From an uncultured Rhodospirillales bacterium (GTDB lineage: Bacteria > Pseudomonadota > Alphaproteobacteria > Acetobacterales > Acetobacteraceae), in assembly GCA_903844785.1 (NCBI GenBank), contig CAIMVB010000093.1, forward strand, positions 1 to 7,686: a stretch of DNA of 7,686 nucleotides, written 5' to 3'. A model generated the notes under the pieces. The model did not search any database, was not told where the DNA came from, and was given only the letters and a program-made list of their open reading frames with translations. Below are positions 1-5,857 of the stretch, piece by piece. The position numbers were made by a program, and so were the translations under genes. How positions within the stretch are numbered: position 1 is the stretch's first letter; each line of letters opens with the position of its first letter.

Positions 1-672
1 CCCGCGCGCGCCAAAGATGGCGCTGCCCACGCGCACATGGGTCGCCCCTTCGGCAATGGCGGCTTCAAAATCCCCGCTCATGCCCATGGAAAGGATCGGC
101 AGCCCGTGCTTCGCGGCCAGATTGGCGAGGAAGGCGAAATGCGGGCGCGGGTCCCCTTCCACGGGCGGGATGCACATCAAGCCCCGCACCGGCAGGCCGA
201 AATCATCCCGCGCGGCGCGGATAAAGGCATCGGCTTCAGCGCGGGGACAGCCGGCTTTCTGCGCCTCATCCCCCGTATTCACCTGCACCAGCAGATCAGG
301 CCGGCGGGCTTCCTTCACCATCGCTTCCGCAATGGCTTGGGCGAGTTTGGGACGATCCAGCGTTTCGATCACATCCGCGATCCGCACAGCATCCCGCGCC
401 TTATTGGTTTGCAGGCCGCCGATGATATGAAGCTGAAGCCCTGGATGGGCCGGGCGGAGCAGCGGGAATTTCTGCGCCGCTTCCTGGACGCGGTTTTCGC
501 CGAATACCATCTGCCCGGCGGCAAGGGCGGCTTCCACGGCTTCAACCGGGTTGGTCTTTGAAACGGCCACCAGCGTTACGGCATTTGCCGGACGATTGGC
601 GCGGGCGCAGGCTTCGGCGATTCGCGCCCGAATGCGGGAGAGGTTTTCGGCAATGGCAGGGGCATTGGTCAT
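1..672 (-). CDS. yggS: YggS/PLPBP-family pyridoxal 5'-phosphate homeostasis protein (C-terminus cut by window edge)
   Basis: Reading the minus strand from the ATG at 672-670 gives 224 residues with no stop before base 1, so only the extreme C-terminus is missing (family length is about 220-240 aa). Visible motifs are those of YggS/PROSC fold-III PLP proteins: VAVSK with the PLP-binding lysine at residue 39, FGENRVQE (57-64), the HIIGGLQTNK strand (82-91), LVQVNTGDEAQKAGC (128-142), GLMCIPP (164-170), the phosphate-binding SMGMSGDF (195-202) and RVGSAIFGARG (214-224). The family binds PLP in the cytoplasm and buffers vitamin B6 and amino-acid pools; it is an alanine-racemase-like barrel without established enzyme activity. 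One small departure is IGGLQTNK where IGHLQSNK is usual. No Shine-Dalgarno is seen upstream of the ATG. That ATG overlaps the start codon of the divergent gene at 671, so the 5' leader of this gene must lie inside that neighbour. Confidence 0.95.
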   Translation of the reverse strand, partial: MTNAPAIAENLSRIRARIAEACARANRPANAVTLVAVSKTNPVEAVEAALAAGQMVFGENRVQEAAQKFPLLRPAHPGLQLHIIGGLQTNKARDAVRIADVIETLDRPKLAQAIAEAMVKEARRPDLLVQVNTGDEAQKAGCPRAEADAFIRAARDDFGLPVRGLMCIPPVEGDPRPHFAFLANLAAKHGLPILSMGMSGDFEAAIAEGATHVRVGSAIFGARG

Positions 673-673
673 G
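658..673. promoter_or_regulatory. Overlapping divergent start codons of yggS and the ThiE-like gene, with plus-strand ribosome binding site
   Basis: The four bases CATG at 670-673 supply the minus-strand ATG of yggS (672-670) and the plus-strand ATG of the ThiE-like gene (671-673). AGGGG at 658-662 is a plausible ribosome binding site for the plus gene and sits inside yggS coding sequence. There is no intergenic space, so each promoter and 5' leader must be inside the other gene's coding sequence. Which promoters are used cannot be read from the sequence. Confidence 0.6.
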
Positions 674-1324
674 GCAAAGCCAAATGGCAGGGAATCAGCC
701 GAGATTCCAGGGCCGCGTGCGGCTTGGGGCCGATTCTCACGCCCAGGCCCCGGTGGCCTGCCGCGGCTTTGGCTGTTTAGCGACCCCATCCGCCTGCCGG
801 ACCCGCGCGCGGCCATGGCGGCGCTGCCGCGCGGCGCGGGGGTGGTGGCGCGGGGGCTTGCCCCGGGCTTGCTCCGGCCCGTGGCGCGGCTTGCGCGGCA
901 GCGCGGCCTTATATTTCTGGTGGCGGGGGATGGGCGGGCGGCGCTGGCCTTGGGGGCGGGGCTGCATGTGCCGGATCGGCGGCAAAGCCCTGGTTTATTG
1001 GCCTTTCTGGCAGCGCGCCGGGCTGCGCCTGGCCGCCATATAATGACTATGGCGGCGCATGGCGGGCAGCGCGGTGCGGCGCGGGCCAGGCGGCTTGGCG
1101 TGGATTGCCTGTTTCTGTCGCCTCTATTTCCAACCCAAAGCCACCCCGGGGCGCCATCTTTGGGCGGGGTGCGCTGGTCTGGCTTGGCGCGGAGGCTACG
1201 AGCCCCCTGTATTGCCCTGGGGGGTATTACCGCCGCCAGGCTTGGCGCGGTGCCGCGCCGCGCTGTTGGAGTGGCCGCGATTGGGGGGCTGACCCCGGTT
1301 TCTGTTGCATCTCGGCCACAGTGA
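671..1324 (+). CDS. ThiE/TenI-family protein (thiamine phosphate synthase-like), divergent active site
   Basis: This 217-aa protein has the length of the TIM-barrel ThiE/TenI family. Recognisable blocks are PRLWLFSDP (31-39, family L-x-L-V-T-D), LIFLVAGDGRAALALGAGLHVPDR (80-103, family IND...A...GA-GVH), HIMTMAAHG (123-131, family SVH), DCLFLSPLFPTQSHPGAPSLG (145-165, family DY...GPhFPT...LG), and CIALGGITAARLGAV (180-194) leading to GVAAIGGL (200-207). ThiE joins the thiazole phosphate and pyrimidine pyrophosphate moieties of thiamine; TenI members act as thiazole tautomerases or have unknown roles. Several catalytic-region residues differ (VAGD for IND; weak VARG for the phosphate-binding strand), so synthase activity is doubtful. 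The ATG at 671 is chosen because AGGGG at 658-662 lies 8 nt upstream; a longer in-frame start at 551 would run antisense through yggS. The reading frame is exceptionally GC-rich. The 10-residue tail after IGGL looks non-conserved. Confidence 0.85.
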   Translation: MAKPNGRESAEIPGPRAAWGRFSRPGPGGLPRLWLFSDPIRLPDPRAAMAALPRGAGVVARGLAPGLLRPVARLARQRGLIFLVAGDGRAALALGAGLHVPDRRQSPGLLAFLAARRAAPGRHIMTMAAHGGQRGAARARRLGVDCLFLSPLFPTQSHPGAPSLGGVRWSGLARRLRAPCIALGGITAARLGAVPRRAVGVAAIGGLTPVSVASRPQ

Positions 1325-1433
1325 TGTGGCCAAGTCGCGGCAGCAGCGTCTGAGAGGTTGCGGCCAAGGCGTTGAAATGATCATAGTCCGGGAAGGTCTG
1401 GAAATCATTGGCGCCCGTATTGGGAGTTAAGGT
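1293..1433 (-). pseudogene. Possible relic of an unidentified minus-strand coding sequence
   Basis: On the minus strand this stretch is open and translates to about 47 residues whose composition looks protein-like, including NTGANDFQTFPDYDHFNALA, then TSQTLLPRLGHITVAEMQQ. It is rich in Asn, Asp, Phe and Tyr rather than the Arg, Pro, Ala and Gly typical of antisense frames in this window. The flanking parts of the same open frame look like ordinary shadow sequence. No start codon or ribosome binding site is visible at the upstream end, and the downstream end runs into the 3' end of the ThiE-like gene. I do not recognise the family. It could be a fragment left by a rearrangement between the ThiE-like gene and the porin, or chance. 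Confidence 0.25.
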
Positions 1434-1439
1434 TTCCTT

Positions 1440-1454
1440 CCTGCCGGGGGCAGG
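1440..1454 (+). promoter_or_regulatory. Porin leader hairpin 1
   Basis: CCTGCC (1440-1445), GGG loop, GGCAGG (1449-1454) forms a perfect 6-bp GC-rich stem in the untranslated region before the porin. No T-run follows, so it is not an ordinary intrinsic terminator. It may stabilise the leader or act in regulation; that is inference. Confidence 0.4.
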
Positions 1455-1468
1455 GGCCGAGGAACACT

Positions 1469-1483
1469 GCCGGATTTTCCGGC
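1469..1483 (+). promoter_or_regulatory. Porin leader hairpin 2, just before the ribosome binding site
   Basis: GCCGGA (1469-1474), TTT loop, TCCGGC (1478-1483) is a perfect 6-bp stem ending 3 nt before the porin Shine-Dalgarno at 1487. It has the same stem and loop sizes as hairpin 1, which ends 14 nt upstream. The position suggests an influence on ribosome access or on 5'-end stability of the porin mRNA (inferred). Confidence 0.45.
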
Positions 1484-1486
1484 GAT

Positions 1487-1493
1487 GAGGAGG
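1487..1493 (+). promoter_or_regulatory. Strong ribosome binding site of the porin
   Basis: GAGGAGG lies 6 nt before the ATG at 1500. It is the best Shine-Dalgarno sequence in the window, as expected for an abundant outer-membrane protein, and it fixes the porin start. Confidence 0.85.
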
Positions 1494-1499
1494 ACTTGA

Positions 1500-2738
1500 A
1501 TGCGTAAAATTCTTCTGGGGACAACTGCTGTTGTTGGTCTGGCGCTGGCGGCTCCGGCTGCTTTTGCTCAATCCGCGCCGCCTTCCATGGCTGCTGCCAA
1601 CACAAGCGCCTTGAGCGTGCGTCTGGGCGGCTTCTTTGACTTCAGCTATGGCATCGTCAGCGATGAAGCCGACAAGGGCTCTGCCCGTGGGACCGGCGCT
1701 CAGTCCCGCGCAACGACTGATATGCGCACCGAATCGGAAATCAACCTGTATGTCGATGGCCGCGCGGCCAATGGCCTGCAATACGGTGCCGTTTTCGAAC
1801 TGCAGATGGACAATGCGCAGACTGGCGCCGCTGACCAGACCGGCGTTTCCTATGACGAACTTTATGGTTTCATGAAGGGCGCCTGGGGTGAACTGCGCTT
1901 CGGTCAGGAAGACAGCGCGGCGTCCCTGATGCAAGTGACCCGTCCTAGCGTGCTGTGGATGGGCGTTTCGGATGCTTGGGACGAATTCCTCCCCGCTTCC
2001 AACTACATCATGGCCGGCGTGGGCGACGGTAACGACGCCACCAAGATCATCTATCTGTCGCCGCAGTTCAGCGGCGTTGATTTCGGTCTGTCCTATGCGC
2101 CGAACCGCTTCGAAGGTGAACGTGCTGATACCACCGGCTCGAACGCGCAGCGTGACAACACTGGCCTGACCAATGAAATCTCCGCCGCGCTGCGTTATCG
2201 CGGCACGGTTGGTGGCATTGGCATTGCGGCAGGCTTAGTCGCTCAGTTCGCTGACTCCGCGAAGCAGAGCAGCAATGGCCAGGCCATTGCTAACCGTGAC
2301 CAGAACATCACCACTTACGCTGCTGGCTTGGTGCTTTCTGGCATCGTGCCGGGCTTCTCCATTGGCGCCGACTATACCTGGGGCAATTACCGCACGACCC
2401 CGGCCACTGGCTCCTTGGGCGCTGGCGTTGATGGCAGCACGCAATTGGTGCTGGGCGCTACCTATACGGTTGGTGCGCTGTCGCTGGGTGCGAACTACGG
2501 CGTGGCGACCCAGTCCAACGGTGGCACGGTTGATGACCGTACCCAGACCTACGTTGGTGCGGGCCTGGCTTATGTCATCGCGCCGGGCATGACCTTCTTC
2601 GCCAACTACAACGTCATCACCGACGAAAACGTGCCGACCGCGGCGCCGACGAAGTCTGGCGCTTCGCTCACCACCTATGGCAGTGACAAGACCCGTGACA
2701 TCACGGTTGCTGTCGCTGGCGTGCGCGTCGCCTTCTGA
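1500..2738 (+). CDS. Outer-membrane porin (Gram-negative Porin_4 type)
   Basis: This is a complete 412-aa trimeric-type beta-barrel porin for passive diffusion of small hydrophilic solutes across the outer membrane. Residues 1-23 are a classical Sec signal peptide: MRK, a hydrophobic core GLALAAPAA, and an AFA cleavage site before Q24. The first strand SVRLGGFFDFSYGIV (about residues 40-54) starts the barrel. The block SYDELYGFMKGAWGELRFGQ (about 119-138) is the conserved porin segment preceding the constriction loop. Alternating polar/hydrophobic strands with Gly/Tyr-rich turns continue to a C-terminal strand ending VAVAGVRVAF; the terminal Phe is the usual BAM recognition signal. Length fits the family (about 350-420 aa). 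The gene has its own strong ribosome binding site, a structured leader and a terminator, so it is probably a single-gene transcript. Its base composition is less extreme than that of the ThiE-like gene upstream. Substrate preference cannot be read from the sequence. Related genes in this order are annotated simply as porin. Confidence 0.93.
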   Translation: MRKILLGTTAVVGLALAAPAAFAQSAPPSMAAANTSALSVRLGGFFDFSYGIVSDEADKGSARGTGAQSRATTDMRTESEINLYVDGRAANGLQYGAVFELQMDNAQTGAADQTGVSYDELYGFMKGAWGELRFGQEDSAASLMQVTRPSVLWMGVSDAWDEFLPASNYIMAGVGDGNDATKIIYLSPQFSGVDFGLSYAPNRFEGERADTTGSNAQRDNTGLTNEISAALRYRGTVGGIGIAAGLVAQFADSAKQSSNGQAIANRDQNITTYAAGLVLSGIVPGFSIGADYTWGNYRTTPATGSLGAGVDGSTQLVLGATYTVGALSLGANYGVATQSNGGTVDDRTQTYVGAGLAYVIAPGMTFFANYNVITDENVPTAAPTKSGASLTTYGSDKTRDITVAVAGVRVAF

Positions 2739-2749
2739 TCTTCGGATCA
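2736..2749 (+). other. UUCG-tetraloop hairpin containing the porin stop codon
   Basis: TGATC, TTCG, GATCA forms a 5-bp stem with the extra-stable C(UUCG)G loop. The stop codon TGA (2736-2738) is the start of its 5' arm. It lies just upstream of the intrinsic terminator and may protect the mRNA 3' end (inferred). Confidence 0.45.
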
Positions 2750-2756
2750 TTCGGCA

Positions 2757-2797
2757 AAAAGGGGCGGCGGGGGAAACCCTGCCGCCCTTTCTCTTTT
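2757..2797 (+). terminator. Rho-independent terminator of the porin gene
   Basis: A-rich sequence runs into GGGCGGC (2762-2768), pairing perfectly with GCCGCCC (2781-2787). An inner GGG/CCC pairing surrounds an AAA loop, followed by TTTCTCTTTT (2788-2797). This is a textbook intrinsic terminator 20-60 nt after the porin stop. Its A-tract also gives weak terminator character on the other strand. Confidence 0.9.
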
Positions 2798-2829
2798 CAG
2801 CTACCGTGATTCTGGGCTAAACACGCAGT

Positions 2830-3402
2830 ATGAAGCCTCGCCAAAACCCCGCCTTCTCCGCCTGCACCCTTAGTCTTTGTCTGGCCGTCGCTGGCTTGGC
2901 CGGCTGCGGCAGTGACATGTCCTCTCAGGTCCGTGAGGTCAGCCGAGAGGAGTACAATACCGATAGCAAGCGGGAGCAATTGCTGCGCGCGACATCCGCT
3001 GCCGGGGCCTCTGGCGGGATTACGCTGTTTGGCGGCGGCGGCACCGAAAAAGGCCAGGAGGGTAGCGCTGGCGGTGGCGGGCTTGGCGTCAATGCCTTTC
3101 TGTGGCGTGCGACGCTGGATACGCTTTCCTTCATGCCCTTGGCATCCGCGGACCCCTTTGGCGGCGTGATCATCACGGATTGGCATGCGCCCGGCGGCGT
3201 TTCTAATGAACGCTTCAAGGCCACGGCTTATGTGCTGGGGCGGCAATTGCGTTCAGATGGCGTGCGGATTGCGCTGTTCCGCCAGGTGCGTGGGGCAGGT
3301 GGCTGGGTGGATGCGCCGGTCAGTGCCGCCACGGCAGCCGAATTGGAAGACAAGGTGCTGACCCGTGCGCGCGAATTGCGGAGCCAATCGGCGGGCGGCT
3401 GA
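2830..3402 (+). CDS. DUF3576 domain-containing lipoprotein
   Basis: This 190-aa protein has a lipoprotein signal: a hydrophobic stretch ending in lipobox LAGC (23-26), with the acylated cysteine at 26, followed by GSD. The low-complexity Gly-rich linker (about 57-87) leads to the conserved core NAFLWRATLDTLSFMPLASA (88-107) and DPFGGVIITDW (108-118), then NERFKATAYVLGRQLRSDGVRIALFRQ (126-152) and a C-terminal helix. This matches DUF3576, which is widespread in Alphaproteobacteria; its molecular function is unknown to me. It should be anchored in an outer or inner membrane leaflet facing the periplasm; Gly-Ser after Cys (no Asp at +2) suggests outer membrane by the E. coli rule. The ATG at 2830 has no clear Shine-Dalgarno and is only 33 nt past the porin terminator, so promoter position is unclear. 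From memory, relatives of this gene are often followed by leuS; here a TPR glycosyltransferase follows. Confidence 0.88.
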   Translation: MKPRQNPAFSACTLSLCLAVAGLAGCGSDMSSQVREVSREEYNTDSKREQLLRATSAAGASGGITLFGGGGTEKGQEGSAGGGGLGVNAFLWRATLDTLSFMPLASADPFGGVIITDWHAPGGVSNERFKATAYVLGRQLRSDGVRIALFRQVRGAGGWVDAPVSAATAAELEDKVLTRARELRSQSAGG

Positions 3403-3428
3403 TGCGCTTCGGCGTTTTGCAGGCTTGA
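3402..3428 (+). other. 8-codon mini-ORF overlapping the DUF3576 stop codon
   Basis: TGATG at 3400-3404 joins the lipoprotein stop to an ATG that opens a reading frame of eight codons (MRFGVLQA) ending in TGA at 3426-3428, 7 nt before the ATG of the TPR gene. It may be chance, or a termination-reinitiation relay coupling the two genes, since the TPR gene lacks a good ribosome binding site. Confidence 0.2.
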
Positions 3429-3435
3429 CGGCGCC

Positions 3436-5388
3436 ATGATGCCCCCGGCCATGCTTTGGGGCCAGGTGCAGGCGGCCATGCAGCAAGGCCGGCTGGATGT
3501 GGCGCAGGCGGGGGCAGAACAGATCCTGCGCGCCGCGCCGCGCCACCCCGGTGCGCTGCATATTCTGGGTGTGATTTGCCTGCAGCGCCGGCAAATGCCG
3601 GAAGCGCTGCGTTGGTTGAAAAAAGCAAGCCAGGCGGATCAGCGCAATGCCATGATCTGGGCGACGCTGGGCTACGCCTGCTTCGAAACCGCGGCGTTTC
3701 GGGATGCGACGGAAGCGTTTCAGAAAGCAACACGGCTTGATCCGCGGGCGCATCCCGCGCTGCATGGCTTGGGTAAAAGCCTGCAAGCGCTTGGCCGGTA
3801 TCAGGAAGCGGCGGGCGCGCTTGGCCGTGCCATTGCCCTGGAACCGCGCAATGCGGATTACTTGAATGATCGTGGCGTGGCGTTGATGGAAAGCGGCGCG
3901 TTGGATGATGCCTTGCGGGATTTTGAAGCGGCGCTTGCGGTGGCGCCCGGCTTTTTCGGTGCCTGCTTGAATAAGGGCTTGGTGCTGAAGCAGCGTGGTA
4001 ATGCACGCGACGCGCTGGCAGCGCTGGATCAGGCCATTGCGCTTAACCCCAATTTTGCGCCGGCGCATAGCAATCGTGCCGCGGTGTTGCTGGATTTGCG
4101 GGAATACGCGCAAGCCTTGGAAGCGGCGCGGCGCGCGATAACCTTGGCGCCGGATTTCGCGGAAGCCTGGAATAATCAGGGGCTGGCGCAGTTGGACCTT
4201 GGCGAAACTGAAGCCGCCTTGGAAAGTTTCACGCAAGCCGCGCGGCTTGATCCTACCAACGCCGCAGCGCTGTACAACGCAGCCGGTATTCATTGGCAGC
4301 GCAGCGATTACGCGAAGGCTACAGAAGCTTATCGCTTATGCTTACGCGTAGTGCCCACGCATGTGGCGGCGCTGACGGATCTTGGCTTGGCGGAAGCCGC
4401 GCTTGGCAATCATGCGGCGGCGCTGGAACATTATGATCGCGCGCTTCGTATTGCGCCGGGTTTTGCTGAGGCGGAATTCAATAAATCCCTGACCTGTTTG
4501 TTGCTTGGTAAGCTCTCGGAAGGATGGCGCTTATGGGAGGAACGCAAGCGGAAGAAAATCCCTGTTGGATTCAGGGATTTTGGCCTGCCGCTATGGACCG
4601 GGGCGCAGAGTCTTTCGGGGAGGCGGATATTGCTGCATTGGGAACAGGGTTTTGGTGATACGGTGCAATTCATCCGCTATGCGCCACTGGTGCAGGCCAA
4701 GGGTGCCGACGTAGCGTTGATGGTGCAGCCGGAATTGGCGCCGCTGATCCGGCGCGTGATGCCGGAAGTGTTGCTGGTGGATGAAGCGCCGACAGATGCC
4801 ATGCTGCAATGCCCGTTGATGAGCCTGCCGCGCGCATTTGGCACAACATTGGAAAACATACCCGCAGCGCCCGCATGGCCGGCGGATGAAGCGCGGCGTG
4901 ATGTGTGGCGTGCAAGATTGGGGGTGGCGAGCAAGCCGCGCATTGGGCTTGCGTGGCGCGGTAGCGCGGGCCATGGCAATGATCGCAACCGTTCACTTGG
5001 CCTGCGAGATATTCAGCCGATTATTCAAGATCAGGCAGAATGGATCGGCATCCAAAAGGGTATGCCGGATGCCGATAGGCAGGCGCTGGCTTCTGTGGCC
5101 TGGCTGCGTGTTTTTGATGATAAGATCACGGATTTTGAAGATACAGCCGCGCTGATTGCGGAGATGGATCTGATCATTTCTGTGGATACCAGCCTTGTGC
5201 ATTTGGCGGGCAGCATGGGCCGCGAATGTTGGGTGATGCTGCCCTTCAACCCGGATTGGCGCTGGTTGCTTGGTCGGGAAGATAGCCCTTGGTATCCGGG
5301 GCTGCGACTGTTTCGCCAAAAGCGCCTGGGTGATTGGACCACTGTATTTCAGGAAATACGCGCCGCATTGACCCAAAGGTTTGGCTGA
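3436..5388 (+). CDS. TPR-repeat protein with C-terminal GT9/OGT-like glycosyltransferase domain
   Basis: This is a 650-aa cytoplasmic protein without signal peptide or membrane segment. Residues 6-379 divide into eleven consecutive 34-residue TPR units with no insertions; units 3-10 are canonical (for example AWNNQGLAQLDLGETEAALE at 244) and unit 11 is degenerate. Residues 380-650 form a GT-B-type domain resembling glycosyltransferase family 9 and the O-GlcNAc-transferase superfamily: LLHWEQGFGDTVQFIRYAPL (399-418, glycine loop), IGLAWRGSAGHGNDRNRSLG (504-523, nucleotide-sugar/phosphate region), IISVDTSLVHLAGSMG (580-595, acceptor/donor DTxxxHLAG motif) and PFNPDWRWLL then DSPWYP (604-621). 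TPR superhelices in such enzymes present protein or glycan acceptors. The acceptor here is unknown; candidates include surface glycans, flagellin or tail proteins. ATG 3436 is followed by ATG 3439, and GCAGG at 3419-3423 is a weak, distant ribosome binding site, so the exact start is uncertain by a few codons. It lies 33 nt after the DUF3576 gene, probably co-transcribed. Confidence 0.9.
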   Translation: MMPPAMLWGQVQAAMQQGRLDVAQAGAEQILRAAPRHPGALHILGVICLQRRQMPEALRWLKKASQADQRNAMIWATLGYACFETAAFRDATEAFQKATRLDPRAHPALHGLGKSLQALGRYQEAAGALGRAIALEPRNADYLNDRGVALMESGALDDALRDFEAALAVAPGFFGACLNKGLVLKQRGNARDALAALDQAIALNPNFAPAHSNRAAVLLDLREYAQALEAARRAITLAPDFAEAWNNQGLAQLDLGETEAALESFTQAARLDPTNAAALYNAAGIHWQRSDYAKATEAYRLCLRVVPTHVAALTDLGLAEAALGNHAAALEHYDRALRIAPGFAEAEFNKSLTCLLLGKLSEGWRLWEERKRKKIPVGFRDFGLPLWTGAQSLSGRRILLHWEQGFGDTVQFIRYAPLVQAKGADVALMVQPELAPLIRRVMPEVLLVDEAPTDAMLQCPLMSLPRAFGTTLENIPAAPAWPADEARRDVWRARLGVASKPRIGLAWRGSAGHGNDRNRSLGLRDIQPIIQDQAEWIGIQKGMPDADRQALASVAWLRVFDDKITDFEDTAALIAEMDLIISVDTSLVHLAGSMGRECWVMLPFNPDWRWLLGREDSPWYPGLRLFRQKRLGDWTTVFQEIRAALTQRFG

Positions 5389-5399
5389 AGCGGCGCTTC
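5387..5399. terminator. Weak hairpin in the convergent gap (possible bidirectional terminator)
   Basis: GAAGC, GGC, GCTTC makes a 5-bp stem in the 18-bp gap between the converging TPR gene (stop 5386-5388) and tail gene (stop 5409-5407). There is no T-run on either side, so termination is doubtful. Confidence 0.2.
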
Positions 5400-5406
5400 C
5401 TTCGCG

Positions 5407-5781
5407 TCAGTCGCCAAGCACGGTCATGCTATTGACCGGGATATTCACGACCCCCGGCACATTCAGCGTGACGGGCGTTGCAAGCGGCGCCCAGAGCAAT
5501 GGATTGCCACCTGTTTGTGCGTCAAACACGCCGATATGTGTCAGCGTGCCTGGTGCGCTGGTGAAGCTGAAGCGCAGTTGGGAAACATTATATTGCAGGC
5601 CGGTGCCAAAGAATGTCACGGCCTGGCGCGCATAGCCGGTGCCAGTTGGTTCGCCGGAAACACCAGAGGCATCAGAACCACCTGTGCCAATGGCGACGAA
5701 GACGGCGGATGGCAAAGTTGGGCGACGCCCAACCACGGAACGGCCAAGCATATTCTTGGCGTAATCGGTCAAGGAGGTCAT
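5407..5781 (-). CDS. Small phage tail-fibre-associated structural protein
   Basis: The frame is open back to 5943, but the ATG at 5781 is preferred: AGGAAG (5793-5788) lies 6 nt upstream, and the residues before it are arginine-rich antisense-like sequence that would overlap the upstream gene. The resulting 124-aa protein starts MTSLTDYAKNMLGRSVVG. It continues through SAVFVAIGTGGSDASG (25-40), EPTGTGYARQAVTF (44-57), FSFTSAPGTLTHIGVFD (71-87) and TGGNPLLWAPL (90-100) to a beta-rich end. The order VFVAI, then GYARQAV, then THIGVFDA and a G-N/F-L-W strand is what I associate with small virion proteins encoded next to tail fibre/spike genes in alphaproteobacterial phages and prophages. The exact role (fibre connector, tip or chaperone) is unknown. 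It is the last gene of the minus-strand tail operon, 76 nt after the spike gene, with a perfect hairpin between them. Confidence 0.75.
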   Translation of the reverse strand: MTSLTDYAKNMLGRSVVGRRPTLPSAVFVAIGTGGSDASGVSGEPTGTGYARQAVTFFGTGLQYNVSQLRFSFTSAPGTLTHIGVFDAQTGGNPLLWAPLATPVTLNVPGVVNIPVNSMTVLGD

Positions 5782-5787
5782 GCGTTT

Positions 5788-5793
5788 CTTCCT
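5788..5793 (-). promoter_or_regulatory. Ribosome binding site deciding the start of the small tail protein
   Basis: On the minus strand AGGAAG is 6 nt before the ATG at 5781-5779. This supports the 124-aa form over the longer open frame that begins at 5943. Confidence 0.7.
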
Positions 5794-5807
5794 GTGCGGG
5801 GTGCGCG

Positions 5808-5839
5808 AACACTTGATCCGAAGCAACGGATCAAGTGTT
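5808..5839. repeat. Perfect 13-bp inverted repeat between the two tail genes
   Basis: AACACTTGATCCG (5808-5820), a 6-nt spacer, then CGGATCAAGTGTT (5827-5839) pair over all 13 positions. In the minus-strand transcript it begins 18 nt after the spike stop codon and ends 26 nt before the next start. No T-run follows the stem in the minus direction, so a standard intrinsic terminator is unlikely. Possible roles are an mRNA 3'-end stabiliser, a processing site, an attenuating partial terminator or a protein-binding palindrome. Confidence 0.85.
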
Positions 5840-5857
5840 GGGAAAAAGAAGGATGGA

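Noticed and set aside
37..561. Plus-strand open frames across the first 560 bases
   Set aside because: They are antisense to yggS, whose motifs are unmistakable on the minus strand.
551..670. Longer N-terminus for the ThiE-like protein from an ATG at 551
   Set aside because: It would run antisense through yggS, adds residues with no family similarity, and the ATG at 671 has a suitable ribosome binding site.
3253..4293. Long minus-strand open frame of 346 codons opposite the TPR gene
   Set aside because: Arg/Gln/His-rich composition typical of an antisense frame in GC-rich DNA; the plus strand encodes clear TPR and glycosyltransferase motifs.
5808..5839. Calling the 13-bp hairpin a rho-independent terminator
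   Set aside because: No T-run follows the stem in the minus-strand direction, and none on the plus strand.
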